From contig JBAMJV010010722.1 in NCBI GenBank assembly GCA_037951105.1, positions 62,001 to 126,000 of the forward strand: a DNA stretch of 64,000 nt. The letters are read 5' to 3'. Below are positions 23,736 to 35,324 of the stretch, piece by piece (within the stretch, counting starts at the first letter, position 1; each line of letters opens with the position of its first letter). The translations under genes were made by a program, and so were the position numbers. Source of the DNA: Echinarachnius parma (taxonomy: Eukaryota; Echinodermata; Echinoidea; Clypeasteroida; Echinarachniidae). The notes beneath the pieces were generated by a model that saw only the letters and a program-made list of their open reading frames with translations, was not told the origin of the DNA and did no database searches.

Positions 23736-24167
23736 TTAACCCATTCCCTCAAGGACGGAGTCCCACATATTTGTGGGTTGGTAGTCCTACACTTCAGCAA
23801 GAAGATAAAAAGTTATATGATGTAAACAAGGAGAAAAGGCATAAATTTCTCTATTTTTAGAGCCCTATTTTGTTACTCTACCTGCTTTAGTTATTTAGTA
23901 ATCATTTTTATTATTGCATAGATCGCTATAATTTACGAAAGTCCTTAACTTGGCAACACATTGTGATATTTAAACAAACAATTTCGGCGTTCAAATTGGC
24001 AACTTTGCTGCAAAGTCACTTCATATTTGTCTTAAATTGTAATTACTAAATATTTTCCACCTATTTTTATGTCATTATAAGGTCGAACAAAATTAGGAGT
24101 TGCCAATTTGAAGAGGAAAACAATGATCAATTTCACCTTAAAATAGCTCTCGTCCTTGATGGGTTAA
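23736..24167. mobile_element. TTAACCCAT...ATGGGTTAA element, long form
   Basis: The left end TTAACCCATTCCCTCAAGGA is matched by the inverted right end TCCTTGATGGGTTAA. The interior holds ACTTGGCAACACATTGTG and TTCAAATTGGCAACTTTG. An inverted copy lacking the outer right end lies at 43812-44160, and a right-end fragment at 394-450. The edges carry TTAA like the T2-type elements, but the sequence just inside is CCC rather than AGG. Ends of the form TTAA-CCC are also those of piggyBac-type elements; assignment is open. Confidence 0.7.
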
Positions 24168-24739
24168 GATTCTGAAATCCACAGCTAGTAAGACCACCAT
24201 ATTTCCATCCATAGGCAGTGGGTTAAACAAAGTTGTCAAACAACCTTGGTTTGGGACTGGGATGGGAGGGGGGAAGTGGGATGGACCGAAAAAGGAATCA
24301 GCTATGCTTCAAATTAAATCTTTTATTGAGACCAACCAACGTTGGACTTGCAATGTCAGAAAAGTGCAATGGCTTTAGCTGTTCTAGTTTTTCTGCAGAA
24401 ATGGGGTAAAAGGCAATAAAAATTGGGGAAATCGGATCTTGTCAACTTTGTATCATATTGTCTGTTGTCTGTGTACACCTTCTGGGTAATTCTTTAATTT
24501 ACCCTGACTTCCACGAGTGCGAGTCGTGGGGTAAGATTGATAAGGTCGTTTTAAGTCAGTTTTGGGCTTAGTTGAGACTTATGCATGCATACCATCTTGT
24601 TGGTCAGAACCTCATCTGTGTTGAGCTTTATTTTCAGATGATTATTTTTAAATATTTGAAACATTTATAACAAATTAAAGAGAGATAAATTCGGTTTCTA
24701 CAAGGCTCTCAAACCTACGAGAAATGTCGACTGAAACAA

Positions 24740-24935
24740 AGGGTAAACTGAAATTTTGTGTACCAAACGTACACCTTGTCAGTGTGCGTTGCCAATTTGA
24801 GTTACTCATAGAAACAAATGGCTATTTTAAAAGAGCTATATATTAGTGTTACTTCTTGACTAAATGTGCTCAAATTTTAAGAGACTATTCATCCTTTTTA
24901 GTGCCTTATAGTGCATACAATGATTTGTCCTTTAA
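24740..24935 (-). mobile_element. Partial copy of the TTAAAGGACAATGAAA element
   Basis: Its right end (TTTGTCCTTTAA at 24924-24935) and the preceding GCACTATAAG-type block in inverted form match the left part of 14186-14748. The GTGTGCGTTGCCAATTTGAG block matches the right half of that element. The other end is missing or diverged. Confidence 0.65.
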
Positions 24936-25269
24936 ATTTGTATTACCGTAGGTTTGAAGTTTTTGAAGAAGTTGTTTAGCATGCTGTAGTAGCTGTCTTT
25001 ATTACAAAAGCTTCAGGTCACTTAAAATTGCAATAATGTTTTGATTTTACATTTTTACTAGCCTAAATTGGAAACCAAATATGACAAACTTTGTAATGGT
25101 TTTTATTTTGTTGTGGGACACTATATTTATTATTAAAGACACTTTGATTTTAGTTGCTTAGACTGGGCAAGAAAAAATTAATAATTTAATTGTACATGTA
25201 GTCGACATCAATAAACTCCCACTGTAGATGTTAATGTACTTCCCTTTCTTGAACAAAGTAGAGCTCTGG

Positions 25270-25600
25270 CTTCTTTTATTATTAATTTGAGAAGATTGTA
25301 ATTAGCGGTAGAATAAACAGAACATATGTGCATATTATCCCTGACACCCTGATGAATCCCCCAAAATACATTCCAATGGGTGTGTTTGGTTCCATCTATT
25401 GCTAGCTAGCTATGAACACCACAAAGTGCAACTAAACATTCTTTTTATTATTGATTTGAGAAGATAGTATTGCATAGAACATATATGTGCATCTTATCTC
25501 TGATACCCCTACGTAGCCCCAAAGGTGCGTATCAATGGGTGTGTTAGGTTGCACCTATCGCTAGCTAGCCACGAACACCGTGATGTGCAACTTTAGACGC
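25270..25600 (+). repeat. Tandem duplication, period about 170 bp
   Basis: Two copies (about 25276-25432 and 25446-25600) share TTTGAGAAGAT, ATATGTGCAT, TATCYCTGA.ACCC, CAATGGGTGTGTT and GCTAGCTAGC followed by GAACACC. The second keeps two CpGs that are TpG or CpA in the first. Confidence 0.85.
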
Positions 25601-26258
25601 CTTTGCATATTTACGTCGGAGAAATGTTTACAAAATCAATTTCGAGACTTTAGCTGTGCCAAGTTTACAACCTCGCAAAGAACATGGGTACAATTTCCTG
25701 CACACTAAAGTAAGTAAAGTTATACTAAGTGATGCACTCTCTCTGTGCATGTACACAGTATGTGGACAATGCCTGGCTCTCATGTTGTGTGGACTTTTCT
25801 CCAGGTACTTGTATCTGTTACATAATTTCACCCAGTTTCTGTAGAAAGTTGAGATTATTAGTAATGCACTCTTTATTTTAATTCTGCTTTCTACCATCTA
25901 CTCATTTCATTCTCTTTCTTTTATTTTCCACTCTCTCTCTCTCTTCCCTTGTTCTTCCTTCATGGGTGCAGTTCACTTTACCTCCTATCTCTCTTTCCTG
26001 TTCTCCTTCTTGCTCGTTATTTTTCTGCAGCTCGGTGAGACGCATTGGAATCTTGTTTTTCTCTAAATCAATTTTGCAATATTTGTCTTTTGAGGGATTA
26101 ATTTGTCAAGTGTATTGATCACAGGGGTGAGCTCATGTGAGGAGGGTAATAGAAGTGTGTCACCTAAATTCCTTAACCTCTATATTCACACTGGCACACA
26201 CACAAAAAAACATGCTATTTTCTTGGGGCTACTTTGCAGACAAACAACCCAGTCTCAT
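25601..26258. other. No feature seen
   Basis: Contains a pyrimidine-rich stretch with (CT)n (about 25880-26010). Overlapping frames on both strands at 25628-25897 are unsupported. Confidence 0.4.
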
Positions 26259-26619
26259 TTAAAGGGATCTAGTAACATTGTCAAAATCCACAAAATTTAC
26301 TTAGAACTCTAGCGGTTCTTACGTAACTCATTGTAATCGTATTACCACTAGAAACATGTAGCAGACCTGTATCAGTTGTCTTTCATTATAAAGATATCTA
26401 TGATTGAAGTGTTTGGATTTGAAAGTCTCTAATGGAGACATTGGAGAATTGTGTACAAATTCAGTGCAATGAGTTAGTGAAGGTCACTTTGCATTTTGGC
26501 TCATTACTTTGTCATTATATGACACTAATTTAGCATGGAATTTTTAACACAGAAATACACATTTTATATTCCCTTCCTAAATGTTTGCGCATGTCAACAA
26601 AGTTACTAAATCACTGTAA
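26259..26619. mobile_element. T2/Kolobok-like MITE, family A, copy 2
   Basis: The left end TTAAAGGGATCTAGTAACAT and internal CTCTAGCGGTTCTTAC match 576-942. The right end CATGTCAACAAAGTTACTA is conserved, but the final CCCTTTAA has decayed to CACTGTAA. Confidence 0.75.
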
Positions 26620-26812
26620 CCCCCTATATTCCCGCTTGCACAAAACAGAGAAATATGCTATTTTCTTGAGGCTACTTTCAAGACAAACACCCCTATCCTA
26701 CTCAAGAACGACCCCAGATTCCTGATCCCCCAAAGTCCAATCGGTACACAACTAGGGAAAGGACTTTTCTTTTCTGGGGTTAATTTCAAGACTGACTGAA
26801 CCTATTCTGCCC

Positions 26813-27016
26813 TAATCTGACAAAAGGAAGCAACTGACAATTGGTAGTTTTCTTGTAAATGAGAATTGTTTTATAATGATGTTTGTGCAGTTACTTCCTT
26901 TTGACTTATTAATTTATCATTAATTTGTTCACCATTGTGTAGAGCATATCTCAAATTACCCCAAAACAAGTAAAAAGACTATCCATAAAATTGTCAGTTG
27001 CTTCCTTTTGTTAGAT
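26813..27016. mobile_element. TAATCTGACAAAAGGAAGC-ended MITE, copy 1
   Basis: The left end TAATCTGACAAAAGGAAGCA is repeated inverted at the right, TGCTTCCTTTTGTTAGATA. The paired copy at 41840-42064 is very similar, including TTGTTCACCATTGTGTAGAG and ACCCCAAAACAAGTAAAAA. There is no coding capacity. Confidence 0.85.
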
Positions 27017-27152
27017 ATCTGATCTTCATGCCGTGATGGTAACGGCAATACGCCACCTAGTTTTCTGAACCCCCTCATTTCATTCACACACAACTGGACA
27101 GCAAATTCATGTACATGTAAGTATAATTTTCTTGGGGCTACTTGCCCGTACT

Positions 27153-27243
27153 TTAACCCGTTAAGTACTTGACTGACTTTGGTAAAACTTGCATTCTCCA
27201 TTGATTCCTGCCCGAGTATGTTCACGACTACTCCTGAGCGGGT
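27153..27243. mobile_element. Diverged short TTAACCCG palindrome
   Basis: It starts TTAACCCGTTAAGTACTTGA and closes with GAGCGGGTTCAAG. A weak member of the short TTAACCC class, 15 bp upstream of a well-formed 80-bp member. Confidence 0.4.
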
Positions 27244-27258
27244 TCAAGTCAGATTGTA

Positions 27259-27338
27259 TTAACCCGTTCCCTACGAGTTTCTGAAATCCCCATAGACTTT
27301 GTACACAACCCACCCGGTTCCCGTAGTCAAGGGGTTAA
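27259..27338 (+). mobile_element. 80-bp TTAACCC...GGGTTAA element, copy 1
   Basis: Exactly 80 bp from TTAA to TTAA. It starts TTAACCCGTTCCCTACGAG, contains CATAGACTTTGTACA and ACCCACCCGGTTCC, and ends AGTCAAGGGGTTAA. The copy at 31323-31402 is the same length in the opposite orientation, with about ten differences. This size is very small for a transposon copy. Confidence 0.75.
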
Positions 27339-28188
27339 CCCATTTATGGAATATGTACGTAGCATAATATATTTTGTTCCAAATAAGATCAGATGATTTT
27401 GACAATCATCCATGTTTGTTAATAAACATGTTTCAAATGTTGCCAAATTTATGCCATGAACTGGTGGTGCCAAGTCTAGTAATACTCATTACTTGTATAG
27501 ATCTACAGTAGATCTGAATACAGTGCTACTGTCTTCTTTTATGTGAAAACTAAAGCCTGATCTAGTAACTTTGCCTGAAGCAACCAAACTCATAAGTCTC
27601 TCTTGTGGTCCATTCATGCCTGGTTGTTTTTCTTCTTATTAATAGAAACTTGTATGAAATCATCTTTGGATTTTAAAATTGTCTCTTTGATATTGAAATA
27701 TGTATGATTATATTTGTTGAAGAGAAACACCAGGGATCATTTTAACAATACAAACATATTATAATGATATATAGCAAATAACACTTTTGCTTTTTTTGCC
27801 CATTACATAGCCAAAACTGAAACCCCTTTAAAAAGTGATGTGATTGTGACTGAAATATTTACTTCTGACTCCCCTCAAAAATAATCACACAAAGTATAAC
27901 AAATGTGCAACTTAGATGAGTATTACCAGCGATATAAACTTCATACACTGAATGTAGAATTCTTGATTACTTTTGGCATTTGCCTAAAGTCCCCTTCAGT
28001 AGGCCCCCTCTCATGCACACTACATCAATTGACTTTTATCACATTGCATAAATTGTATGTTCTACTTCCGTCTCTTGCTATCTTCATTTAGATCTGCTTG
28101 ATTGAGTCTAAATTGGCAACTCTGCCTGTGCAAATAGAGTGTTGGAATTAACCATATTTACTGTCTATGTGGTTTTATTTATCTATTA
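27339..28188. other. No feature seen
   Basis: AT-rich spacer with one short unsupported frame (27903-28091). Confidence 0.45.
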
Positions 28189-28196
28189 GGATAAAG

Positions 28197-28599
28197 TAGT
28201 GCTGAGTCAAATCAAATATTCTGAATTTCGAATATGAGTCGTGTAAAAACGGTCGGATATCGAATATCCGAAATTTGAATTTTTTTTCTTTTTTTTCTTT
28301 CTAAATATTCTGTCCGTTTTTTCAATTAGAATCGGCAGTACAGTGTGATGTTAGTGTACAAACTGCTGTCAAGATGAAATACTTCGATATCTCATCATAG
28401 ATTCTTCTAAATTTGGCACTCACTATACCACTTGTATATTAATCCTCTTACCTTTGGTTTATTATTTGTTTTGTTTATTTGTAATTTATGTAAAATACCT
28501 TAACTTTTAACTTTAGCAATAGATAAGCTGGGTTCAATGTGCCATTTTCTGATCGAATCTATCGAATGGGGATTACAAAATTAAACGGGATTTTTTTTT

Positions 28600-28630
<31 letters not shown>

Positions 28631-28718
28631 CTTCGGATATTCGTATCCGAAAATTTGTATTCGGTATCCGACCTTCACGCTCGGATATCGAATAGCCATT
28701 TGATTTGACTCGGCTCTA
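28197..28718. mobile_element. hAT-like non-autonomous element with 8-bp target duplication
   Basis: The left end TAGTGCTGAGTCAAATCAAA is repeated inverted at the right, ending TTTGATTTGACTCGGCTCTA. The direct flanks GGATAAAG (28189-28196) and GGATAAAG (28719-28726) are identical. An 8-bp duplication and TA(G)NG-type ends are typical of hAT; the assignment is inference from those two features. The interior has repeated CGGATATCGAATA blocks in both orientations and T-rich tracts (28590-28632). It has no transposase. Confidence 0.85.
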
Positions 28719-29279
28719 GGATAAAGTACTGTTTGTCCATGTACTTGTACGTTGTATTTAGTTGTAACTCCATTTCTTTAAAAAAAAATATGTTTGGGTT
28801 GTGGATTTATGGAATTAAACAGAAAGTGAATTTTATCAAGGAGAAATCCAATATTTTTTTCATTTGCTGTTGTACTGCAAAGAAAATTAACAAACATTGT
28901 TTTCGCTACAGATACATTAGATTCAATTTGTTCTATTAAATTAGAATACATGTTTGGTTGAAAATGCCCACTAGCATACTGAATTACATTCAGGATTTAT
29001 TGAATAGCATGCCGACAATGCAATGCATAATCAGATCAGCCCAAAGTACAAATATTGACATTTAATGTAAGTTAGGGATTTTGTTTGACTTTGTCTGGCT
29101 TGTATACTATCCCTGGGTAACCAGAGTCAAGGGCTTCCTTGAAAACTTTTGTGTTGATATATCGGAAAGGCACTGCAAAGAAAGATAGAAAGAAAGGGAA
29201 AATGCAATTAAGGAGGATAAAAAGAAGAGGAAATGGTGGTATTAATACCAGCATCTGCGCAGATGCTAATCTGTTGGTC

Positions 29280-29590
29280 GTCTCATGTGATGAGAATGAA
29301 TGTTGCCATTCACGGCTTTATAATATTGCGTTAAAGGAGAAAAATTGTGATGTGACTGAATGTTGCATCCACAGTTTTAAAATGTGTTAAAGAAGACAAA
29401 TTGTAATGCGATTGAATGTTGCATCCAAGGTTTTAAAATGTTTTTTCAAAGAAGACAAAGTATGATGCTATTGAATGTTCCATTCATGATTTTAAAATGT
29501 TACAATGAGGGAGAAAAATTGTGATGCGATTGAATGTTGTATTCATGGTTTTTAAATGTTCATGGTGTTAAAAGAGAAAATTGTCATAAA
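29280..29590 (+). repeat. Tandem array, unit about 60 bp, five copies
   Basis: Units contain GATGCGATTGAATGTTGCAT or a variant, then GTTTTAAAATGT and an AAAGAAGACAAA or GAGAAAAATTG block. Units begin near 29287, 29348, 29406, 29466 and 29529. Confidence 0.8.
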
Positions 29591-31081
29591 AAGGACTAGA
29601 AAAGAAACCAGATGACATGAATATAGTGTAGTTGTAATGTTGCATAAAATGACTGTAGCATACAAAGTTGGTAATAGAAAAAATTAATTATGAATTAAAA
29701 TCTTTCTCTATTGCACATTGGACACACTGGACATAGTTTTGTTCCAGTGTATCTATTTGTCCCAACTTTTTAAAGTTTTGAGACAAACAATGACATTCAG
29801 TTTTAAACCCTTGCTTACAGGATTATGTATTTACCATAGAGTGAATAATGGACATGGTACACCAGCATCCAATAGTGAATGGCTGAATGGCTTAAGAAGT
29901 GCTAGCTAGGTGGTGATGTGTATCTTAATACACTGTAATCGTGTGAGCTTCTTTACACCAGGGTATTGTGCGTACAGTAGCATAGATACAGATGGGCACA
30001 TGGGGGCAAGGAGAGGGGGGGGGGGGGGGGTGGAAGGGGAGGCAGGTACCCCCTTATTCTCTCCAACCCTATGAGCATGTAGTGAAAAAAAGAAATGCAT
30101 TTTACCCATGTTGCTGTAGTTTCACGTCCCTCTGAAGCCAAATTTTCTTTGTTTATTTGTCATGGTTTATATTTTTTTTTAGCACAGGCCCCACATCCCC
30201 CTCCCCCATGAGAAATAACACTGGCTACACTACTATGTGGCCAGGATGATATTAGGAAGTAATTTCCCCTCTTCTGATTGGATTAGCTAGTCTGAGAGGC
30301 TGCGGTGAGGGGCTAGATTGGGTGCTTTGCTTGCTTTAACATCCATACCCTCCAGGCATTCAGACAGTACACTCGGACCTAAATTGATCATATATAGGAA
30401 AATTGCAATGTCTGTATCTGGACATATTTGTTGGGTCCTATATTTATATTGTATAGCTTTCCTCTGCTTGTTCATTATTGATGAGAACATATTGCATATT
30501 TGCTGAAATAAGAAGTTTTGTTTTCTTTTCTTCTTGGCCCTGAACGTATCTAGAGGTTGAATAATGTTTATCTTGAAATTAGTGTATAATTGTGTTATTT
30601 TTTCACTCATTAAGTTGAATACTAGAAGCAGTGCTTTTTGTTTTTGTTTTCAATATACAGGCAGTATAATGCATAGATGTAGGCATGTGTGAGAACAATC
30701 TAGATGCATTTCATCTAGAATGCATGCAGTACAAAAACAACATGTGATATTTGTTTATTCTTACAAAATATTTGAGAATTTGTGCAATATTTGTCTTGAA
30801 CAGGTTAAGAAGTAAAAAGCTAAAAAGCTTTAAAAAAAGAAAGAAAAAAAGGTAATTTATTAATCTTGAATAGATTCTCACCAAGTTGATACATTGTAAG
30901 CAGCTCCTGTAATTTGGGAATTCTTTAAACATGTTTTCTTGTCCTTCTGGAACATCTTTATCACATGCATGAAATATCTTTCTCAGGTGTTCTCTTGAGC
31001 ACTCCATGTTTTGTATTTTCACCTTTTCTGACTGGGTGTTAAACTACTAGCCACGAATGAGAGCTTGTAGCTAGCTTTGTG
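29591..31081. other. No gene; poly-G tract
   Basis: A G16 run lies at 30015-30030, close to GTAGCATAGATACAGATGGG, which resembles a CAGTGGCGTAGC-type end. Frames at 30287-30610 (-) and 30711-31022 (-) are AT-rich and lack support. Confidence 0.4.
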
Positions 31082-31250
31082 GTTTATATATATCAGAAAT
31101 ATAGATTGCACATCAAAGGGGGGAATACAAGCTTTCCAATGATACCAAATTCATGAACGGTAATAAAGTAATAGGAGAGATATGAACGCTTAAACTTGAA
31201 TTGCGGAACTTTTTTTGAGGGGTTTATATCAGAAATATAGATTGCACATC
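31082..31250. repeat. Direct repeat around a fragment of the foldback family
   Basis: ATCAGAAATATAGATTGCAC, followed by ATC, occurs at both ends (31092-31114 and 31228-31250). Between them, 31120-31222 matches the right arm of the foldback at 33258-33779 (CTTTCCAATGATACCAAAT, ATTGCGGAACTTTTT). Direct repeats of about 30 bp are too long for a target duplication of this element type. A tandem duplication with deletion is likelier. Confidence 0.6.
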
Positions 31251-31322
31251 TTTATCCATGTTCTTATTTAGGGTCTTTCTTTTTGTCATGATTACATCTG
31301 TGTTTTCATGTTGGAAAACTCT

Positions 31323-31402
31323 TTAACCCCTTGACTACAGGAACCGGGTGGGTTTTGTACAAAGTCTATAGAGAATTCAGAATCTCGAAGGGAACGGGTT
31401 AA
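31323..31402 (-). mobile_element. 80-bp TTAACCC...GGGTTAA element, copy 2
   Basis: Inverted 80-bp counterpart of 27259-27338. It starts TTAACCCCTTGACTACAGG, has AACCGGGTGGGTTTTGTAC, and ends GAAGGGAACGGGTTAA. Confidence 0.75.
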
Positions 31403-32025
31403 GTACTTACCTATCTGAATATATTGGTCACATGCACATACTTGCACGTTTGCTAATGTTCTGCTTATCTTGTTTGAGTATTCTACAGTCAGTAGCATCA
31501 GGTTTTTGCCTGGTATATCTTACGTGTGTTGAAAGTATGACCTTCAGTGCGACCTAGCTAGGCAACCACTTGTGACAGTTTATTATACTTGCAGCCGAGA
31601 CTGCATTGTGCGTGATGTCAGAAGCGATACGTCTCAGGATGAAGAAGGGGGGGGGGGGGATTGGGCAGAGCGGCAAGTGTGTTAGCTCCCATCATCGTTA
31701 GACCATTCATGAGAACACCTTTAACCCGTCAAAACGACACCCTGGATGTCTTGTTTGGGAAATTGGGATATAATTATAAGGAGAATGGGTTTTAAACAAC
31801 GTCAAAGATTCTTCATTGAGTTAAGTCTGGTCACGTAAGATATAAAGTCTATGGGCAACCAAGCTTCATCTTGAATTTAAATATATGGAAGTTAAAATAG
31901 ACAGATATAGGATCTAACGTGTGTCACAAACACTTGTATTCTAATCAAAATGTTCTCCTGCTAAATTAACTTATTCTATAGCTGAAACATAAACTTGGTA
32001 TAATGTTACCAGCACAATTTTGGAT

Positions 32026-32836
32026 ACAGTGAATTATGCCTACATGTACTTGTTTTGTGATTTAAAGGCATTATTGGATTTGTGTTTCAGGAGTTTACTG
32101 CTCAGAGGCTCTCTGTTCTGTTTACTGAATATCCATTACCTCTGCCTCATCTGAATGACATGACAGTGTTTACACAGTGCTTGTGACAGTGAATTATGTA
32201 TCCAGTTGTTTTGTAATTTAAAGGCACATTTGGATTTTTCTGCATTTTATTTGCATAAAGACTGAATATTATGAAGCAGATCTTACTTTTACCACAGCTG
32301 AATCAAACATGCCTTTGCAGTGTGAATTATGCAATACTTGAGAGTTGAGGCAGTAAATTACCCACTTGTGTTGTGATTTGAAGGTACATCTACACTTTTA
32401 AAGCATTTTATCTGCACAAAGGCTGACTATTCTTTGGCAGAACCTGTACTTTTGCTAAGTGTGAATGTAAATCTGAAAACAGTGAATTATGTTTTTTATT
32501 TGTTTTGTTCTTTAAAGGCACATCTATATTTTATCAGCATTTTATCTGCACAAAGGCTGACTATTCTTTGGCAGAACCTACTTTTGCCTGAGAGGAGACA
32601 TTCTGTACTGTTGCAGAGTGTGAATGTAAATCTGAAAACGGTGAATTATGTTTTGACTTGTTTTGTTCTTTAAAGGCACATCTAGAGATTTTATCAACAA
32701 TTTATCTGCACAAAAGCTGACTATTCTCTGGTAGAACTTACTTTGAGATCACAGCTGAATCATAAGTGGCTTCGTAGAGTGAATACAATTCCTGAGACGG
32801 TGAATTTTATGCCCTCTTGTTTTGTGATTTAATGGC
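32026..32836 (+). repeat. Tandem array, unit about 158 bp, about five to six copies
   Basis: GTGAATTATG followed by TTGTTTTGT.ATTTAAAGGCA recurs with the second block near 32050, 32208, 32367, 32500, 32660 and 32818. Intervening blocks (CATTTTATCTGCACAAAGGC, TGACTATTCTTTGGCAGAAC) are best conserved in the middle copies. The frame at 32434-32673 follows the repeat and is not a gene. Confidence 0.85.
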
Positions 32837-32849
32837 ACTACTACCCCAC

Positions 32850-32870
32850 AGCTGCTGCTGCTGCTGCTGG
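32850..32870 (+). repeat. (CTG)n microsatellite
   Basis: Six CTG units in CAGCTGCTGCTGCTGCTGCT. Frames on both strands across it give poly-Gln or poly-Cys and are chance. Confidence 0.85.
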
Positions 32871-33257
32871 TACTTTATAAACGAGAGAAATAGGGTAAAG
32901 TGGAAAGTTGTTGGGTGGGGGAATATGATCTCACTCCCCGTAATGCTAGACTGCATTTTCATTGATTTAATCTCGACATTCGAGCATCCTTCTATTAGCT
33001 GCACGTGTATTTTAGTTGTACTGGAGGGTCGCAGACCCGTGTAAAAAACATGGATCACTTTCGTGCTGAGAGACCCATTACTGTACAGCTAGCAATTGTG
33101 CACTTTTCTTATTCTGGCAAACTTCATGAATGTATGCATGCCATGTACGCGTCTTATGACTTGTGTATACATGTGAATTGTTGGCTTTGATGCAACATTG
33201 ACCAAATGATACTGTAATTGCTTGGTTTGTTTTCACTTCAAGGTTACATGGTAACTA

Positions 33258-33779
33258 TACCTCGCACAAAAAGTTCCGCAATCGAGGTTTGTACATTAAT
33301 AACTTTTTTATTACGCTATTACCATTCATAAATTTGGTATCATTGGAAAGCGTGAATCCTCCTCTTTACATTGATATACCATTTGCTATGAATATTTTAT
33401 CATGGAATGTGCATTGCATCCAAATGTAGGGCAAAGTCAAAAGTGAAATGTTGCAAAATGCACTGATTTTGTCAACAGAGTGCCTTCCTTGGCTTGAATG
33501 GGGGGAGGTGGTCATGCATTCAAGCCACGTTTTAATCTTCAAACAAAAGGAAGGCCCTTTGTTGACAGAATCAGTGCATTTTGCAACATTTCACTTTTGA
33601 CTATGCCCTACATTTGGATGCAATGCACATTCCATGATGAAATACTCATAGCAAATGTTATATCAATGTAAAGGGGAGAATTCACGCTTTCCAATGATAC
33701 CAAATGTATCAATGGTAATAACCTAATAGAAAAGTTATTAATGCGCAAACCTCGATTGCGGAACTTTTTGTGCGGAGTA
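33258..33779. mobile_element. Foldback element with TA flanks (Tc1/mariner-like MITE)
   Basis: Arms of about 230 bp run inward from TACCTCGCACAAAAAGTTCC on the left and its inverted counterpart GGAACTTTTTGTGCGGAGTA on the right. TA stands outside both ends, compatible with a mariner-type TA duplication. The centre also folds: GGCTTGAATG / CATTCAAGCC inside CCTTCC / GGAAGG. The arms include GTGCATTGCATCCAAATGTA and its inverse. There is no coding capacity; frame 33608-33817 (-) lies in the arm. Confidence 0.85.
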
Positions 33780-33941
33780 TATTTCAGGCCACCAGTAGCC
33801 ATGTGTGCATATTTCACACTGAACTGTCATTAACTATAATAAATGTAACATATTTTACAGTTTGAAGCAATCACTCACTTTCTGTAACTTTCTACAATAG
33901 TGAGAAACCCATGATAGTCCCCCTCAAAAAGCAAGAACTTA

Positions 33942-34123
33942 TGGCCTAGTCCCACCGCACCCTTTCTCCTTCCTTTTCCTATACGACCAAATTGTGGCGA
34001 AACGGTTAGTAAATCAAAAGTATCCTACTTGTCCATTCCGAACTTAGTCCGCATAATTTTGTTTCCTGCTAGTAGGTTCCGGTTAGGAAACAGAAGGAGA
34101 AACATTGCAGTGGGACTATGCCA
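33942..34123. mobile_element. PIF/Harbinger-like MITE, GGCCTAGTCCCAC family, short copy
   Basis: It starts TGGCCTAGTCCCACCGCACC and ends with inverted TGCAGTGGGACTATGCCA. TTA precedes it; the right flank no longer matches. Interior blocks TCCTTCCTTTTCCTAT, TGTGGCGAAACGGT and AATCAAAAGTATCCTACT are shared with 56753-57480. Confidence 0.8.
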
Positions 34124-34917
34124 ATGAAGATGAGTACTACCGTACCATATACAATTGCTGACAATCGTACATGCATTGCTACATGTATAATGTTCATCTT
34201 TGCAAGAACTAGATCTCGGTCATCATAGTAATTAGTCATTATGTACAGAACTCTGTCCTTGAGTAGTGAACTAGAATTCAGTCACCAAGTTATTGTGTAG
34301 AAAGGTAGAAAGCAGCACAAGTATATTAAAGTCAATGATTTGGGGACTAAAATGGAAATAGGTCAGTAGGTCATTAAATAAAAAAAACTATGGCATTGAT
34401 TTGAGAACTAGAAATTGCTCATTAAGCTATTAGGTCAATGAGTTCAGATTTCATACGTGATTAAGAACATTTCTACAATCATTCATTTACTTGAAGCGAT
34501 AAAAAATGTACTGTAAACAAGTTCTGAATCCACCTAGTACCTATATCTAGACAGGAGTAGGGATTTTGTATGTCAGTCTATCTTTTAATCATTTCAGGAC
34601 TGGTCCAGAAAATACTTGAGCTTGGGTAAATACATGTAGATGGAAATAAAATGTTGCACCAAAATCTAATAGTCTTGTACAGTACAAGTTCATTGTTTTG
34701 ACCCTGTCGTCATTTTACAGCACATTGAAAGGAAATGCAACATTGGAAATGAATGCACTCTTTTCTCATTTCACACAACACCATAATCAGGAGTAGATAT
34801 GAAAATATTATTCATGAAAATATGTTATTTTCAAATTATAGAAAGCATATATTGTAAATGGTCAGTGGAAAGGCTTAACTCATTCAAGAAAGTCTAATTT
34901 TGGATTAACATTAATTC

Positions 34918-35114
34918 CAGTGGCGTAGCGACGGGGGGTAGGGGGCACTTTCCCCCAATAATTTTCAAAAAACAATATGAAACATAAGGGGACAATTTTT
35001 GAAAAAGTAAAGAAATACATTATGTGTGTCCCCGCAATCATTTGCATGCCCCACAATCATTCTCATGCCTCCCCCCCCCCCCCCCCCAATCAGTCTGATT
35101 ATGCTATGCCGCTG
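34918..35114. mobile_element. CAGTGGCGTAGC-ended element
   Basis: The left end CAGTGGCGTAGCGACGGGGG is matched by the inverted right end GCATAGC...CAGCGG (GCTATGCCGCTG). A C-run lies near the right end (about 35070-35087). The flanks do not show a clear duplication. CAG-starting ends of this form are seen in several DNA transposon superfamilies, so I leave the class open. Confidence 0.55.
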
Positions 35115-35324
35115 AAACTTCTCTAAACTTCTCTAAAGACCCTAGCCCAATTATTGATGGGACGTGTTCTGAATAGGTTAAAAAAAAGGTAAGATGCTAA
35201 TGCCCAGTCAATATATAAATACATAAACCTCGGATAATTGATAACATGGTTGGGTAAAAGGTTTCTGTAATGAAAAGCGTCAGATGTGTCGAAAGATCAG
35301 ATGTTATAGTAATTTGCAAATCAC

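Noticed and set aside
31082-31250. Direct repeats as terminal repeats of a small retroelement
   Set aside because: The repeats are about 30 bp, lack TG...CA ends, and the enclosed sequence is a foldback-element arm.
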